Made by a program: the position numbers and the translations under genes
Source of the DNA: Megalonaias nervosa
Lineage: Eukaryota > Mollusca > Bivalvia > Unionida > Unionidae
Length of the DNA stretch: 64,000 nt
Assembly: GCA_016617855.1 (NCBI GenBank)
Contig: JAECUM010009835.1
Span: 1 to 64,000, forward strand
Reading direction: 5' to 3'
In this document: positions 36,518 through 47,602 of the stretch, piece by piece
Numbering within the stretch: position 1 is the first letter of the stretch
Layout of the letters: each line of letters opens with the position of its first letter
Notes under the pieces: model-generated
Database searches by the model: none
What the model was told of the DNA's origin: nothing
Seen by the model: only the letters and a program-made list of their open reading frames with translations

Positions 36518-36680
36518 CTCTGCACTATTCTTGTCATCAGAGGCTTTCCTGGTTTTTGAGGCTGCTGTTTCTTTTGGTCCCTCTCTTCTACAAGTTTCAA
36601 AATCTCTTCTCTTGATCGAATCAGGAAGATTCCTTTCCCTTGGTTCATCCCAGTTGGCTTGCATATCCAAACCTCATTGT
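36518..36680 (-). CDS. TTLL10: TTLL10 coding exon 4 of 9 seen (ATP-binding loop)
   Basis: 163 nt between acceptor TTTAG and donor GTAAGG; phase 1 in and 2 out. It encodes VWICKPTGMNQGKGIFLI, the nucleotide-binding Lys and glycine-rich loop of TTL enzymes. A charged helix (REEILKLVEERDQKK), a flexible QQPQKPGKP segment and MTRIVQR follow. The Lys of ICKP and the GKGIF loop are intact, so the ATP site looks functional here. The other ORFs on these bases are different-frame shadows. Confidence 0.95.
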
Positions 36681-37430
36681 CTAAAGGGACATAAATAAAA
36701 GAAACAAGATTGAATTCTTTATCAACACTGATATTCTTCTTAAACATAAGCTAACTCAGAATATGTCATTCTAATACAGTTGTGAATGTAATGCACTTTC
36801 TCACCGACTTGGAATATGTCAATTCACTTTCTCACCCACTCAGAATATGTCAATCTTATACAGTTGTGAATGTAATGCACTTTCTCACCAACTCAGAATA
36901 TGTCAGTTCACTTTCTCAACCACTCAGATTATGTCATTGTTATACAGTTGTGAATGTGATACACTTTCTCGCCAACTCAGAATATGTCATTCTAATACAG
37001 TTGTGAATGTAATGCAATTTGTCACTGACTCTGAAAATGTCATTCTAATACAATTGTGAATGTAATGCAATTTCTCACTGACTCAGAATATATCATTCTA
37101 ATACAGTTGTGAATGTAATGTACTTTCTCACTCAGAATATTTCATTCTTATTTTTCAAATTTTTTCTTACTTTTCCTATGATATGGAAAATTGTAATTTT
37201 GTCAATTAATGTCCACCAAAGTTTCCAATATCTGTACTTTATTTTCAGAATTGCTGATACATTTGGAAATCTGAAAATAAAAAGTTATTTGCAGAAATGT
37301 GCCACAAGTAACCTAACCTCAAGCTTTATTCTTTCTTTCAAACGTTGTTTCAAGAATGGAGCTGATAACTGATAATTCTGAGAAACAAAAATCAGAATGA
37401 TTAACAGTAGTCATTTATTAATAATCTCAC
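36681..37430. repeat. TTLL10 intron with a ~52-bp tandem array
   Basis: 36775-37145 holds about 8 units (ACAGTTGTGAATGTAATGCA, CTTTCTCACCAACTCAGAAT, ATGTCATTCTAATA) with deletions. ORFs in it come from the repeat. Confidence 0.88.
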
Positions 37431-37631
37431 CCTTATAAAGCTCTAAAAATGTCTCCTTGTCATTTTTCTCATCCAGTTTGTATGTTTCTGGAATGAATTC
37501 TGACATTTTCAACCTAGGTGGTCTTCCCTTGGTGCTAATGGTCACTCGTTCATATTCCTGTAGACTGTTGAGAAGACCCAGCTTGTTGGTCAGCAGATGG
37601 GCATTTGGCACATGGTTAACTAATTGTTCAC
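37431..37631 (-). CDS. TTLL10: TTLL10 coding exon 3 of 9 seen
   Basis: Flanked by acceptor CTTCAG and donor GTGAGA, 201 nt, phase 1 in and 1 out. It encodes GEQLVNHVPNAHLLTNKLGLL, a short linker with basic residues (STKGRPPRLKM), then SEFIPETYKLDEKNDKETF. The NHVPN..LLTNKLGLL and FIPETY blocks are typical of the TTL domain entry: a folded N-lobe region followed by the P.T.. element that leads into the ATP site. Confidence 0.94.
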
Positions 37632-37734
37632 CTGAAGCATTAAAACAGGTACAAGGTAAACTGTGATAAATTAACAAAACATGCCTTCATGTATATTTAT
37701 GATTTTGCAACAAATATAAAGGACATTTTTGTTG

Positions 37735-38173
37735 ACCACTCCGGTGGCCTAGTGGTTAGAGCATCCACCTCAGATGCGGGAGGTCATGGGTTCGATCCCC
37801 GACAGAGTCATACCAAAGACTTATAAAAATGGTACTAACAGCTGCCTCATTTGGTGCTCATCATTAAGAGGTTAGTGTTAGGACTGGTCGGCCTGGCGTC
37901 AGGATAATGTGACTTGGTGGGACATCAAGCTACATGTCTGCGGCATGATGCCCCAGTGCTAGACATCACTATAAACTGCCACACTGCAGACATTGTAGCA
38001 ACATGACTGAAAAATTGTTAAAGCTACATTAAAAATCCAAATCACACACACACACACACACAGACACACACACACAGACACACACACAGACACAGACACA
38101 CACAAACAGACACAGACACACACACAGACACACACACAGACACACACACACACAGACACACACACACACACAC
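37735..38173 (+). mobile_element. tRNA-derived SINE, family B (copy 2), long CA tail
   Basis: Head GGTGGCCTAGTGGTTAGAGC with box B GGGTTCGATCCCC, a ~250-bp body, and an interrupted CA/CAGACA tail of about 130 bp (38044-38173). Duplication ACATTTTTGTTG / ACATTTTGTTG at 37723-37734 and 38174-38184. The tail generates the Cys/Val ORF on the minus strand. Confidence 0.9.
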
Positions 38174-38190
38174 ACATTTTGTTGGTACTG

Positions 38191-38370
38191 TATCTACTTA
38201 CTTATAAGCTGAATCCAACTGCAAGCAACACAGAACCTGACCTACCTCAAATAATGTGCTGACAGGTCTGTTCCACAGATTACTTCTAACAAACTGCACA
38301 GATGCAGATCTACTGGTAGATCTGGGTCTGTGCAGTTTGCAGTTGGATTCAACTTATAAGCAAGTATGGA
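38191..38370. repeat. Palindromic MITE-like element, copy 6 (best preserved)
   Basis: Left TACTTACTTATAAGCTGAAT plus CCAACTGCAAGC matches the inverse of right GCAGTTTGCAGTTGGATTCA plus ACTTATAAGCAAGTA: a terminal inverted repeat of roughly 30 bp. Internal GATCTACTGGTAGATC is a further hairpin. The same design is seen at 3513, 11708, 15660, 19911, 27305, 52562 and 63401. Confidence 0.85.
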
Positions 38371-39084
38371 TGGTACTAAAGTTACAAGACTTGGAGAGGG
38401 TCTGATTGTTTCCGCAGCTGTATCTATCTTTGATGAGGTGCTAAATTTGTGATGTGTAGCATTACAAAATCCATGAAAATTGGTACCCCATGATAAATAT
38501 CAAATTGCAAGTGATTTTTGGATACCTTATTTCAACAAATAAACACACAATATAAATTGAAAACTGGTGTGTGACCTGCCTTTCTGAGATTAAAGTAGCA
38601 AAAGTCAAATTAGAAGAAAATGTGAAATATGATGAATTATTACTGTAATAAAGCAATAAACAGAATTAATATGAGTCCAAACACAATTTACTTATGATAA
38701 GGCAATAACAACAACCAAATATTATTTAAGATAATTAAAAAATTGAAGTCTATCAGCTATTTTCGAAAACAGGTGACAACTAAATTAGCAAAATTCCATG
38801 CTGGAATGATTGCTAATAAATGGATAATAACAAGGGATACTATTCAACAAGAATGAACTGGTTCAACAACATAACACAACATAAAGGGAAAAACTGGCAT
38901 GCATGCTGCTCTTCTGAAATAAAAAAATAGCACAAATCACATTAAATGAAAATGTGGAATATGAAGATTCGTTACTGTAAAAAAACAATAAAAAGAATCA
39001 ATACAACTCCACAGACCAAATTCAACAAGGACTGGGATATTTACTAAATACCTTCTCATGCAAGAAATAAATTCTCAAGAATAA

Positions 39085-39292
39085 TGGTTACACTAATACA
39101 CCTGTGAGGTAAAAACCTATAAATGGTTACACTAATACACCTGTGAGGTAAAAACCTATAAACATGGTTACACTAATACACCTGTGAGGTAAAAACCTAT
39201 AAATGGTTACACTAATACACCTGTGAGGTAAAAACCTATAAACATGGTTACACTAATACACCTGTGAGGTAAAAACCTATAAACATGGTTTC
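39085..39292. repeat. Tandem repeat, ~42-46 bp, 5 copies
   Basis: Nearly identical units, GGTTACACTAATACACCTGT then GAGGTAAAAACCTATAAA, with or without CAT. AGGTAAAAACCT is itself a partial palindrome. Low divergence suggests a young array. Confidence 0.93.
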
Positions 39293-40359
39293 AAACAGAA
39301 TAAACTATTGATCAAAGGTAATTCCACACAATAAAAATGATGCAGATAAAGAGAAAACTCACACTGACAAAAAAATACAGTGAGGAAATTCCACTCTTAC
39401 ATAAAACTTAACCATCTCATAATGGCTGCATCCTGATAAAGAATGATGGACAGGGCACATGGGCAAGGTATCTGCAGGGTGGAGTAGGTGCGATCTCTTG
39501 ATACAGAATCTTCTGGTTCACCATAATATGAGTACAAATTCTTGTGATATGGTCAGGATACTTTCCACCCAGAAAAGTAATATCTATGAGGTAGTAACAG
39601 GTTCTGTATTACTTAGAAATATCAAAATATAGGTCACAGTGGGCTTCTTTTGCTATTATGAACATGGCACCAACAGATCATCAGTTAGTGAAGTATTAAT
39701 TATGGTCCACAGTGATATATTTATGCAATGTGAGTGTATTACTCACCAAGATGTTTTACCTCATTTAAAATAGCATGAAATATAGGTCACAGTCATCTTC
39801 ATTTGTTGTAAGGGTGTGGTACTTACAGAGATGTATACAATCATTTAGTTTACTGATTCTAGCATAAACAGTGCTTGAAAAATAAACACAAAATTAAAAC
39901 AATGTTAATGAAGGATGAAATGTTTGTCATGGTGACCTACTTTTGTGATAAGGGTATAGTACAGTGTACATACTAAGATGTTTCCCCAACAAAGTTTCAT
40001 GATTCCTTGCAGAACAGTATGTATACAGGATGTAAAAAACTTGTGTGGTCATGTGTTAAACACAAATACTTGACCAACAATGTACAAATAATGTACATGC
40101 ACAAAGTTTGCCACTTGGCCTCTTCTCCAGAGGGTGTGTGCCATGACCCACTCTAAACTACTTTTTTCTGAGAACCTAGAAAGAATGCACGACTGATATA
40201 CAGTGAAGCTGCACACGTGTATATGCTTTTAGCTGACGCTGCCAATAATGCCGACACTGGAGGCAATACAATAGCTAGTTCTTCTCGACTTTGTCAAGGC
40301 AAACTCAAAATTCATGAGCCCTATATCACACAAAAAGTTTATCAATGTGATGAGCTTAC

Positions 40360-40478
40360 CCTCCTTGAACGTAGTGTAGTTTATTTTACTTTTACACTCA
40401 ACCCACTTCAGACGGTACCTCTCATCAAATTTATCCACAGTTCTTCTCCAGCCAAGGGCAATGAGTGGGCCTTCAACT
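40360..40478 (-). CDS. TTLL10: TTLL10 coding exon 2 of 9 seen
   Basis: Acceptor CTAACAG and donor GTAAGC flank 119 nt; phases are 2 in and 1 out. The peptide reads VEGPLIALGWRRTVDK then RYRLKWVECKSKINYTTFKEG, the counterpart of the vertebrate TTLL10 segment around LKWCEIKS and FREGEQL. It lies just before the ATP-grasp fold and is a good family-specific marker. The plus-strand ORF over the same bases is a shadow. Confidence 0.93.
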
Positions 40479-42463
40479 CTGTTAGAATAAAAAATCCCAA
40501 AGTCAATGACTGATATTCAATCAGATTTTATACATAAAAATTACACTAAAAATTAGCTCATCAAAATTTGACCTGGCTTTATAGAACATACAATATCATG
40601 GGGCCATGGACCCAGTGCTGGGTTACCTATTAAGCATACCAAGCACGTGCTTAGGGCACCAGAAAAAAATTCAAATGAATTGTTGATGATTAAAATGAAT
40701 GAATTATATATGACCATTTTGATCTGAATGCAACAGTATTTTGATTTGGAATGATGGCAACACTGGTATTTTCCTCACCTTTTTAGCTTTTAATGTTGGG
40801 GTTTTTTTTAGTTTCACATTTTGTAGGAAGCAGGTGGGGGCACCATATATTTTCAGTGCTTTGGGCTATGGATGGTCTTAATGCAGCACTGAATTGACCT
40901 CATATTATTAATTTCTAGACTAAACCATATAAAACAGGAAGAAAAGAAAAGACCCACCCCATGATAGATATCAAAGCCAATACCTTTGACTTAAATATGG
41001 TAATACACCTCCTTATCAAAATCCCTGAAATAACACTAATTCCCATCAACCACACTACCAAGCATATTTGTAACTGAGCTTTGTCCTTACATACTGGCAT
41101 CTAAATGGCAGTTTTATAAAATCTTATCTGACCAGAAAATCAGAATCTGACAAAATCGATCATAATGGCTTCAAAACAGGAATAATCCTGCCAAAATCAG
41201 GAAGGTTAGTATCTCTGGATATAGTTCAACTGTTTCTTTATAGATATGTATTTCATTATAGATATGTATTTTATTATACATATGTATTTAATTATTGATT
41301 TGTATTGTTTCAATATAGATATGTATTGATTCATTATAGATATGTAATGATTCATTATAGATTTGCATTGATTTTAGGACTGCAATAAAAATTTCAAACA
41401 AACTTGAGCAATAAATATGACCAAACTTGACCTATCAACTACACGATAAAGTTATTCAAATAATTTTTCCTTTCCAGACTTGAATTTTTCACATGAAAAT
41501 TTCATGCTGAAAAAAGCAAACAAAGGTTGCAAATATTAGTCTGGTTTAAATGTAATATCAACAACTGTTTGGAAAAGTATGAAACAATTCTAAACTTTTG
41601 GCCTTATATCCCATTTGAATTGTTACATTCGGATTAAATAAAAATCATATTGATCTGCCAAGATAATTTCAATGGTTCTAATGCCTATTTTCTTGATTTA
41701 GTTTTGATGCAATCCCAATACATGACTCCCTCACTATAAGGACCTTTACTATAACATTGTTCCTGTTATAAAGCCCTTCCTTATAACATGGTTCCTGTTA
41801 TAAGGCCCTTCATTATAACATGGTTCCTGTTATAAGGCCCTTCATTATAACATGGTTCCTGTTATAAGGCCCTTCATTATAACATGGTTCCTATTATAAG
41901 GCCCTTCATTATAATATGGGTCCTGTTATAAGGTGCTTCATTGTAACATGGGTCCTGTTACAAGGCAAGTATGGTCATGGATCCTATTTCATTATGTGGC
42001 GGTCAAAATTATGTATCTCATTATAAGACCGTCTCACTATCAATCTGATTAAAATCCAATTTCTATGGTCCTAGGTGGCAATCTGATGGGCACCAATAAG
42101 AGGTCATGTTCTGCTAACCTTGTGGTTCACCAATCAAATCAAAACTTTCAAATTTCTTACAATGACCCATGTCATTCAGAACATCGTTAAAATAACAATA
42201 AATCTCCCTAACACAATGGATACAAAAATTAAGTGGACTGGAAATACAGAAGGTCACCAGAACATGAACTTTTATTGGCATCTGTCAGATCTCTATGTAT
42301 GGCTGTAGAGATCTGATTTAAATCAGACTGATATCATTATAGGATACAAAACTCAATGGACATCATTAATTATGAGTATGTACTGGCATAATGATTAACT
42401 CTCCTTCACTGTTAAGTTAGTTATTCAGATAAGAATCTGATTTTAAGTCCATTAAATACTTAC
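40479..42463. other. TTLL10 intron between exons 1 and 2
   Basis: Holds short TATAGATATGTATT repeats (41240-41370) and the palindromic tandem array (41735-41965). Otherwise anonymous. Confidence 0.6.
41735..41968. repeat. Tandem repeat, ~31 bp, ~7 copies, palindromic unit
   Basis: The unit CCCTTCATTATAACATGGTT then CCTGTTATAAGG contains the inverted pair TTATAAC..GG / CC..GTTATAA, so each unit can fold. Isolated units lie at 13285-13345; the array at 12005 is a related variant. Confidence 0.92.
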
Positions 42464-42647
42464 AGTGCAGTACCATTTCCTCCACCTACATAGAAAGTTG
42501 GTATCATGTTGGTTGGGAGACTGTAGCTTGGAAGTTTAGTTGTCTTTCCTCCTGGAGATTTCTTGCCATTGCCCTTCTTCCCACTCTTGACAGGAGCATC
42601 CTCTCCACTGTCATCACCAGTATTAGAAGGATTTTCTAACTCAGCTT
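42464..42647 (-). CDS. TTLL10: TTLL10 coding exon 1 of 9 seen (N-terminal leader)
   Basis: Acceptor: a T-run followed by CAG at the right edge; donor: a perfect GTAAGT at the left edge. The exon enters in phase 1 and leaves in phase 2. The 61 residues begin acidic and Ser-rich (ENPSNTGDDSGED), pass through a Lys/Gly-rich patch (KSGKKGNGKKSPGGK), and end in FYVGGGNGTAL. The last piece matches the start of the conserved TTLL10 core (FYVGGANG-like in vertebrates). No ATG sits in a plausible start position, and the frame runs back through the acceptor, so an upstream exon must exist. The leader is probably disordered. Confidence 0.9.
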
Positions 42648-44140
42648 CTGAAAAAAAAATGGGGAGGGGGTAATAGTCATTATTTCCATTTTTCACCTAT
42701 AATTTGTTACCACGGTCGTCAGTGTTTCAAGACAATAAGTGAACTACATACAGTGACAGGGTAGCCACAACTACAAAGGACTAGGAACACTCTTGACTAA
42801 AATCAGGCCTAAATCAGATTTTAATGTTTTCTTTCCAAATAAATCTAATACATGGGTATTAGTCATTACTGTGTTTTTAATGCAGAGTGATGATCATGTC
42901 ATTAACAGCAGAAAACATCACAAGAAGTGCATCAATGTTCCATATATGTGAGTGACATGTTCTGTTTGCATACAGCACTGTATACATAAATATGCAAATA
43001 GCTGATATTCTCATTTCTCTGTATTTTTATCAAAACTAATATATTTTTTATTAGTGACAGCATTATGGTGAATATTTTCTTATTGATTATAAGTTTTCTG
43101 TATCAGGCATAATGGTTCTCAACTGTGTCACTGGGAATTGGTTATTTGCTGAAATTATTCAATTTACACCAAAAATAATATTAGTAATGTTGAGTTGTTA
43201 GTTTTGCTATTTTTTTACATTATCTAGAGATATGAAGTTATCATTACAGAAAGTAATGTTCCTTCACTTTCATAACTGAAAGCTGGCCACATCAAAAACT
43301 CCAATTCATCTTCATTATTTTAGTGTTACTGTTAGTTCTCTGTATTACTGGAAAATACTGGTGAATACTATTTTGCCTCTACAATTACAATTAAGTGTGT
43401 GTGTGTGAGTGTGTGTGTGTGTGAGAGAGAGAGAGAGACAGAGAGAGAGACTGAGATCGGGTGAGTGGTAAACTGTTTATTTAGCATAATTTTTTAATTT
43501 CCTTGCTGCTTTGGGAGTTATTGCCCCTTACTGCAGTTCTAAGAACAAGGTAGGGTATATATTTCACAGAAGTAAATTAAAGATAACTGACTGTATTACA
43601 CATAATGCACTAACATTCATTTTCATTGGAACAATAAAATACACACTCTTAAGAAACACAAACTGATGCAGATTTGAAAAAAAAGCAATGTTTTGTATTG
43701 TATTACATTTTTATTAGATCTTCTGTTTGAACAAAAGATATGTGAAGTCATAAATAACAAATTATCTGAAATGGGATTAGCAGACCAACAGATGGATAAA
43801 TATAGTACAAATGGGCAGGCAATGGACTGACAGGGAGAAGAACAGATACCCTAGATATGAATCAACTGATGTAAGTGCAAGCTGCTCAACAAACAAGGAG
43901 ATGAACAAATGGATAAAGCAGCAGTTGAGTAAACAGGCTGATAGACAAATGGGTGATGGTACTGATGGACAAGCTCATGGATGAATAAGAGGATCAATGG
44001 ATTACCAGACTTGGAAGAACAGACAAACAGACAGGCCCATATACAAACAAACATATGGTCAGATTGAGCTGGCAAATGGACAGAAAATGTGTGAATGGAA
44101 TTTTGGAAAATAAAGTTGTCCAATAAATAACTGGATGGAA
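42648..44140. other. Upstream of the first certain TTLL10 exon
   Basis: No exon with proper splice sites was seen here. A (GT)n(GA)n microsatellite lies at 43397-43450. The ORF at 43851-44159 on the minus strand shows no domain. Confidence 0.5.
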
Positions 44141-44755
44141 GCATGAGCAAACTGTCCAATAATTATATAATATTCATTCAAACAAGCATGACAACACTTG
44201 AAAGGGAACATAAGCAGACTGTCCAATAATTCATTAGCATTCATTCAAACAAGACACTTGAATGGATGAAAGCATTAGCAGACTGTCCAATAATTATCTA
44301 GTATTCATTCAAACAAGCATGATAACAATGAATGGAAACATAATCAGACTATCCAATAATGCTATGGTATTCATTCAAACAAGCATGACAACAATGAATG
44401 GAAACATAATCGGACTGTCCAATAATGCTATAGTATTCATTCAAACAAGCATGACAACAATGAATGGAAACATAATCGGACTGTCCAATAATGCTATAGT
44501 ATTCATTCAAACAAGCACGACAGCACTTGAATGGAAACATGAACAGACTGTCCAATAATTCTACAGCATTCATTCAAACACGCAAGACACTTGAATTTAA
44601 TGAAAGCATGAGCCAACTTACAATAATGCCAAAGTACTCATTCAGACAAGCAAGACAAGAAACACTAAAATTGGATGAAAGCATGAGCAGACTGTACAAC
44701 AATGCTATAGTATTCATTCAAACAAACAAGACAAGAAACACTTGAATTGGATGGA
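44140..44755. repeat. Tandem repeat, ~62-70 bp, about 9 copies
   Basis: Units contain GACTGTCCAATAATGCTATA, GTATTCATTCAAACAAGCAT and TGAATGGAAACAT. The central copies (44330-44510) are almost identical; the edges have diverged. Confidence 0.92.
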
Positions 44756-44759
44756 ATAA

Positions 44760-45855
44760 GGTAAGACTAATCCTAAGCCAATTTGTTCATTTCTGAATCG
44801 GGAAAATTGATCATGCAAGGCATTTTTTTTTTTAAAAAGTCAGTATATGAACACAATATATCAGAAACACAGTACACAGTATCAAGGTTCTACTGATGTA
44901 ATATTTCCACCTTTACCAGCTTTTAGTCTCCTCTCTCATGCAAATGCCCATTCCTCCTCCTCTTCACCCCCCCCCCTCAAAGCCACTTCCTGTTAACACT
45001 GGACTCATTTTGTAGTACCAAAGTATTTGTCACTGATGACCTTTTTTCTTTTCAAAAGCAATCACTATAAGCAGGAAACACTCCTCGACAGCAAAAGACA
45101 AGTCTTCTCTGATTGATCTCTGCATTTCCAGTAGGGAATGGAAATATTTAAACTCAAGTATTTACTTTTTTAGCAAAATTGATCTTATTGCAAAAATTGA
45201 CTAAAATTACTATAGTCTCAAAAGATAAAAACTTTGTAAACTACTGACAGAGTATAGTATTAAGCAAAAAGACCTAATTTATTAATAGTTTTTAATGTAA
45301 TGATTAAATATTCCTTTTTTTTTATTTGTTTAAAAATATAGAAATTTCTGTTTTCTTTGTTATCCTTGGCAGATCGTCTGAAAAACAATGAAGAATACTT
45401 TATTTTTAAAATTTACCGCATTTATGGCCCAGCTTAGTTGTTTCACATTTGGTCATAATTGGCCTTAAATACCACTTGACAAAATATTGTCTTGGGTGAT
45501 GCATGCTAAATTATGTTAAATTTTGTCCAAAAGGATATATTTGTGGCTAAAATTGTGTTTTTAGCATTGCACTACCATTTGTCACATACCTATTGCTGTC
45601 ATAGGGTTATCAATTTGACACTCTTATTGGTCTGTTGTAACTTTTATGATAGAGACAAGTCTATCCATGACAACAAATTTTTAAAACCCCATTTTAGGTG
45701 TTTTTTTAAGGGTAAAACGAGCCTAGTCCTATCTCCGCAAACTGCTGATTTTTATCAAATTTTAGGAATTGTCAATGTTGTGGATTTTCTCATTACATGC
45801 AAAGTTTATCTTGATTTCATGTATATTTCTGTTTCTATAAATGTCAAATCATAAA
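44760..45855. other. Anonymous stretch
   Basis: A plus-strand 113-codon ORF at 45513-45854 has no domain I recognise and lies right before an array. A C-run sits at 44967. Nothing else supported. Confidence 0.4.
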
Positions 45856-46690
45856 CCCTATACTTTCTGTGAAAATGATAATGTCAAATCATAGACTGTA
45901 CTTCTATGAAAATGACAATGTTTAATCACAGATTCTATTCTTTCTATGAAAATGATAATGTCAAATCAGACTCTGTGCTTTCTATAAAAATGATAATGTC
46001 AAATCACTCTGTGCTTTCTATAAAAATGATAATGTCAAATCAGACTGTGCTTTCTATGAAAATGATAATGTCAAATCACTCTGTGCTTTCCATAAAAATG
46101 ATAATGTCAAATCAGACTGTGCTTTCTATAAAAATGATAATGTCAAATCACTCTGTGCTTTCTATAAAAATGATAATGTCAAATCAGACTGTGCTTTCTA
46201 TAAAAATGATAATGTCAAATCAGACTGTGCTTTCTATAAAAATGATAATGTCAAATCAGACTCTGAACTTCTATAAAAATGATAATGTCAAATCATAAGC
46301 TCTAAACTTTCTGTGAAAATGATACTGTCAAATCATAGACTGTACTTCTATGAAAATAATAATGTCAAATCATAGACTGTACTTCTATGAAAATGACAAT
46401 GTTTAATCACAGATTCTATTCGTTCTATAAAAATGATAATGTCAAATCAGACTCTGTGCTTTCTATAAAAATAATAATGTCAAATCATAGACTCTATGCT
46501 TTCTGGGAAAATGATAATGTCAAATCACAGACTATATGCTTTCTGTTAAAATGATAATGTTTAATCATAGACTCTGTGCTTTCTATTAAAATGATAATGT
46601 TTAATCATAGACTCTGTGCTTTCTTTGAAAATGATAGTGACAAATCATAGACTCCATGCTTTCTATGAAAGTGAAAATGTCAAATCTTGA
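45855..46690. repeat. Tandem repeat, ~37-45 bp, about 20 copies
   Basis: The core TATAAAAATGATAATGTCAA then ATCAGACTCTGTGCTTTC, with variants ATAGACTGTACTTC at the left and right edges. Near-identical central units are flanked by degraded ones. Confidence 0.93.
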
Positions 46691-47602
46691 AGAAATGAGC
46701 TATTGAACTTTGAACACTTATTTTTTTCCATGAAGAAAAAGTGCTAGGTAAGGCAATGAGAAATGGTGATCTTAGATTGTCCAACTGTTTCAATGTCACT
46801 GTGCTGATAATGAAAATAAACTGCTGCTTAATCTTTATTTGATCACAAGTTATTTATCACACGTTTGCTGAAACATACTTTAAGGGGTTCATTCATAGGT
46901 ACTGTTGTAGTATAAAAAGTAACCCAACCCCCATTATTTCTCAACCCACAATACTTACAAACAATGCCAGAGGGCAAATTTTCTTCTCTCTGTGAAAATC
47001 TTATAGAAATCACTGCAGCATAACGTGTTATGATCAGAAAAGTGCTGGTAAAAATTTTGCACTTTTCTGAAATGGAATCATTTTTAGAGATTATATTTAA
47101 TTCATTTTTGTTTCAGAAAGAACAAGAGTCCCTTAATGGGATTAATGTTCCATTGTCCTAAAAATTTGTAGGAATTCAATACCATTTCTTTTTTATTAAC
47201 TGCTGTGTTTTGAAACCATCTCTGATGTTCTTGAGTGATATGATTAGCCATTATGACAACTATATTCGATGTAAGATCAGCACCATTTTCATTTATGGCA
47301 AACAAGGCAGCATTTAAAAATTTTCTGTGAAATCCCATGTTGACATGATCATCCATTCAGGAGAATTAGATAAAAGATTTTCAATATGTTCATTGTGACA
47401 TCCATATTTGTGGTCAGATCAACACCATTTTCATTCAGGACAAACTAGATATCAAAATTTGTCTTCTTGTGTAAATCCAATGCCGACATGACTTTTATTT
47501 AGGAGTAGCAATAACAAGATTTCCAAGATGGTTGCCAGGTGGCCATACTGACTCTCAGAGTGGAACATTTTCATTCAGTACCAACTAGATGTCATAAGAA
47601 GT
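46691..47602. other. Anonymous stretch with degraded repeats
   Basis: 47220-47590 has repeated words such as CACCATTTTCATT and GCCATTATGACAAC; similar phrases continue right of the 29-bp array (49070-49300), so the array seems to have grown inside one older repeat. Confidence 0.5.

Larger units (their letters stand above)
37632..40359. other. TTLL10 intron with a SINE, a palindromic element and an array
   Basis: Holds the family B SINE (37735-38173), the palindromic element (38191-38370) and the tandem repeat at 39085-39290. 39300-40359 is anonymous. Confidence 0.6.
22423..42647 (-). other. TTLL10: TTLL10 gene, nine coding exons seen (5' end not located)
   Basis: This is the gene span on the minus strand; exons are listed separately. 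Joining the nine exons gives 1928 nt of uninterrupted frame, about 642 codons including the stop. The product follows TTLL10, a member of the tubulin tyrosine ligase-like family. That family adds glycines to tubulin and other proteins using ATP, chiefly in cilia and flagella. The order of landmarks is: acidic/Lys-rich leader, FYVGGGNG, the glycine-rich ATP-binding stretch [32 protein letters not shown], and the LIEVNVNPALH metal/ATP-site motif. All eight introns read GT..AG with phases that match across junctions. The start codon is not in the first exon seen, so the N-terminus lies upstream. An AATAAA on the minus strand at 22265-22260, about 160 nt past the stop, is a possible polyadenylation signal. 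Family assignment is secure; substrate and glycylase activity are inferred from the family. Confidence 0.93.

Noticed and set aside
36461..36670. 69-codon minus ORF in another frame
   Set aside because: Shadow of TTLL10 exon 4; the exon frame has the conserved ATP loop.
37959..38177. Cys/Val-rich minus ORF
   Set aside because: Translation of the CA tail of a SINE.
40217..40513. 98-codon plus-strand ORF
   Set aside because: Shadow of TTLL10 exon 2 on the opposite strand.
43851..44244. Minus ORFs of 102 and 61 codons
   Set aside because: Overlap the start of a tandem array and show no recognisable motif.
45513..45854. 113-codon plus-strand ORF as a gene
   Set aside because: No domain, no splice or start context that stands out, and hydrophobic AT-rich composition as expected by chance.
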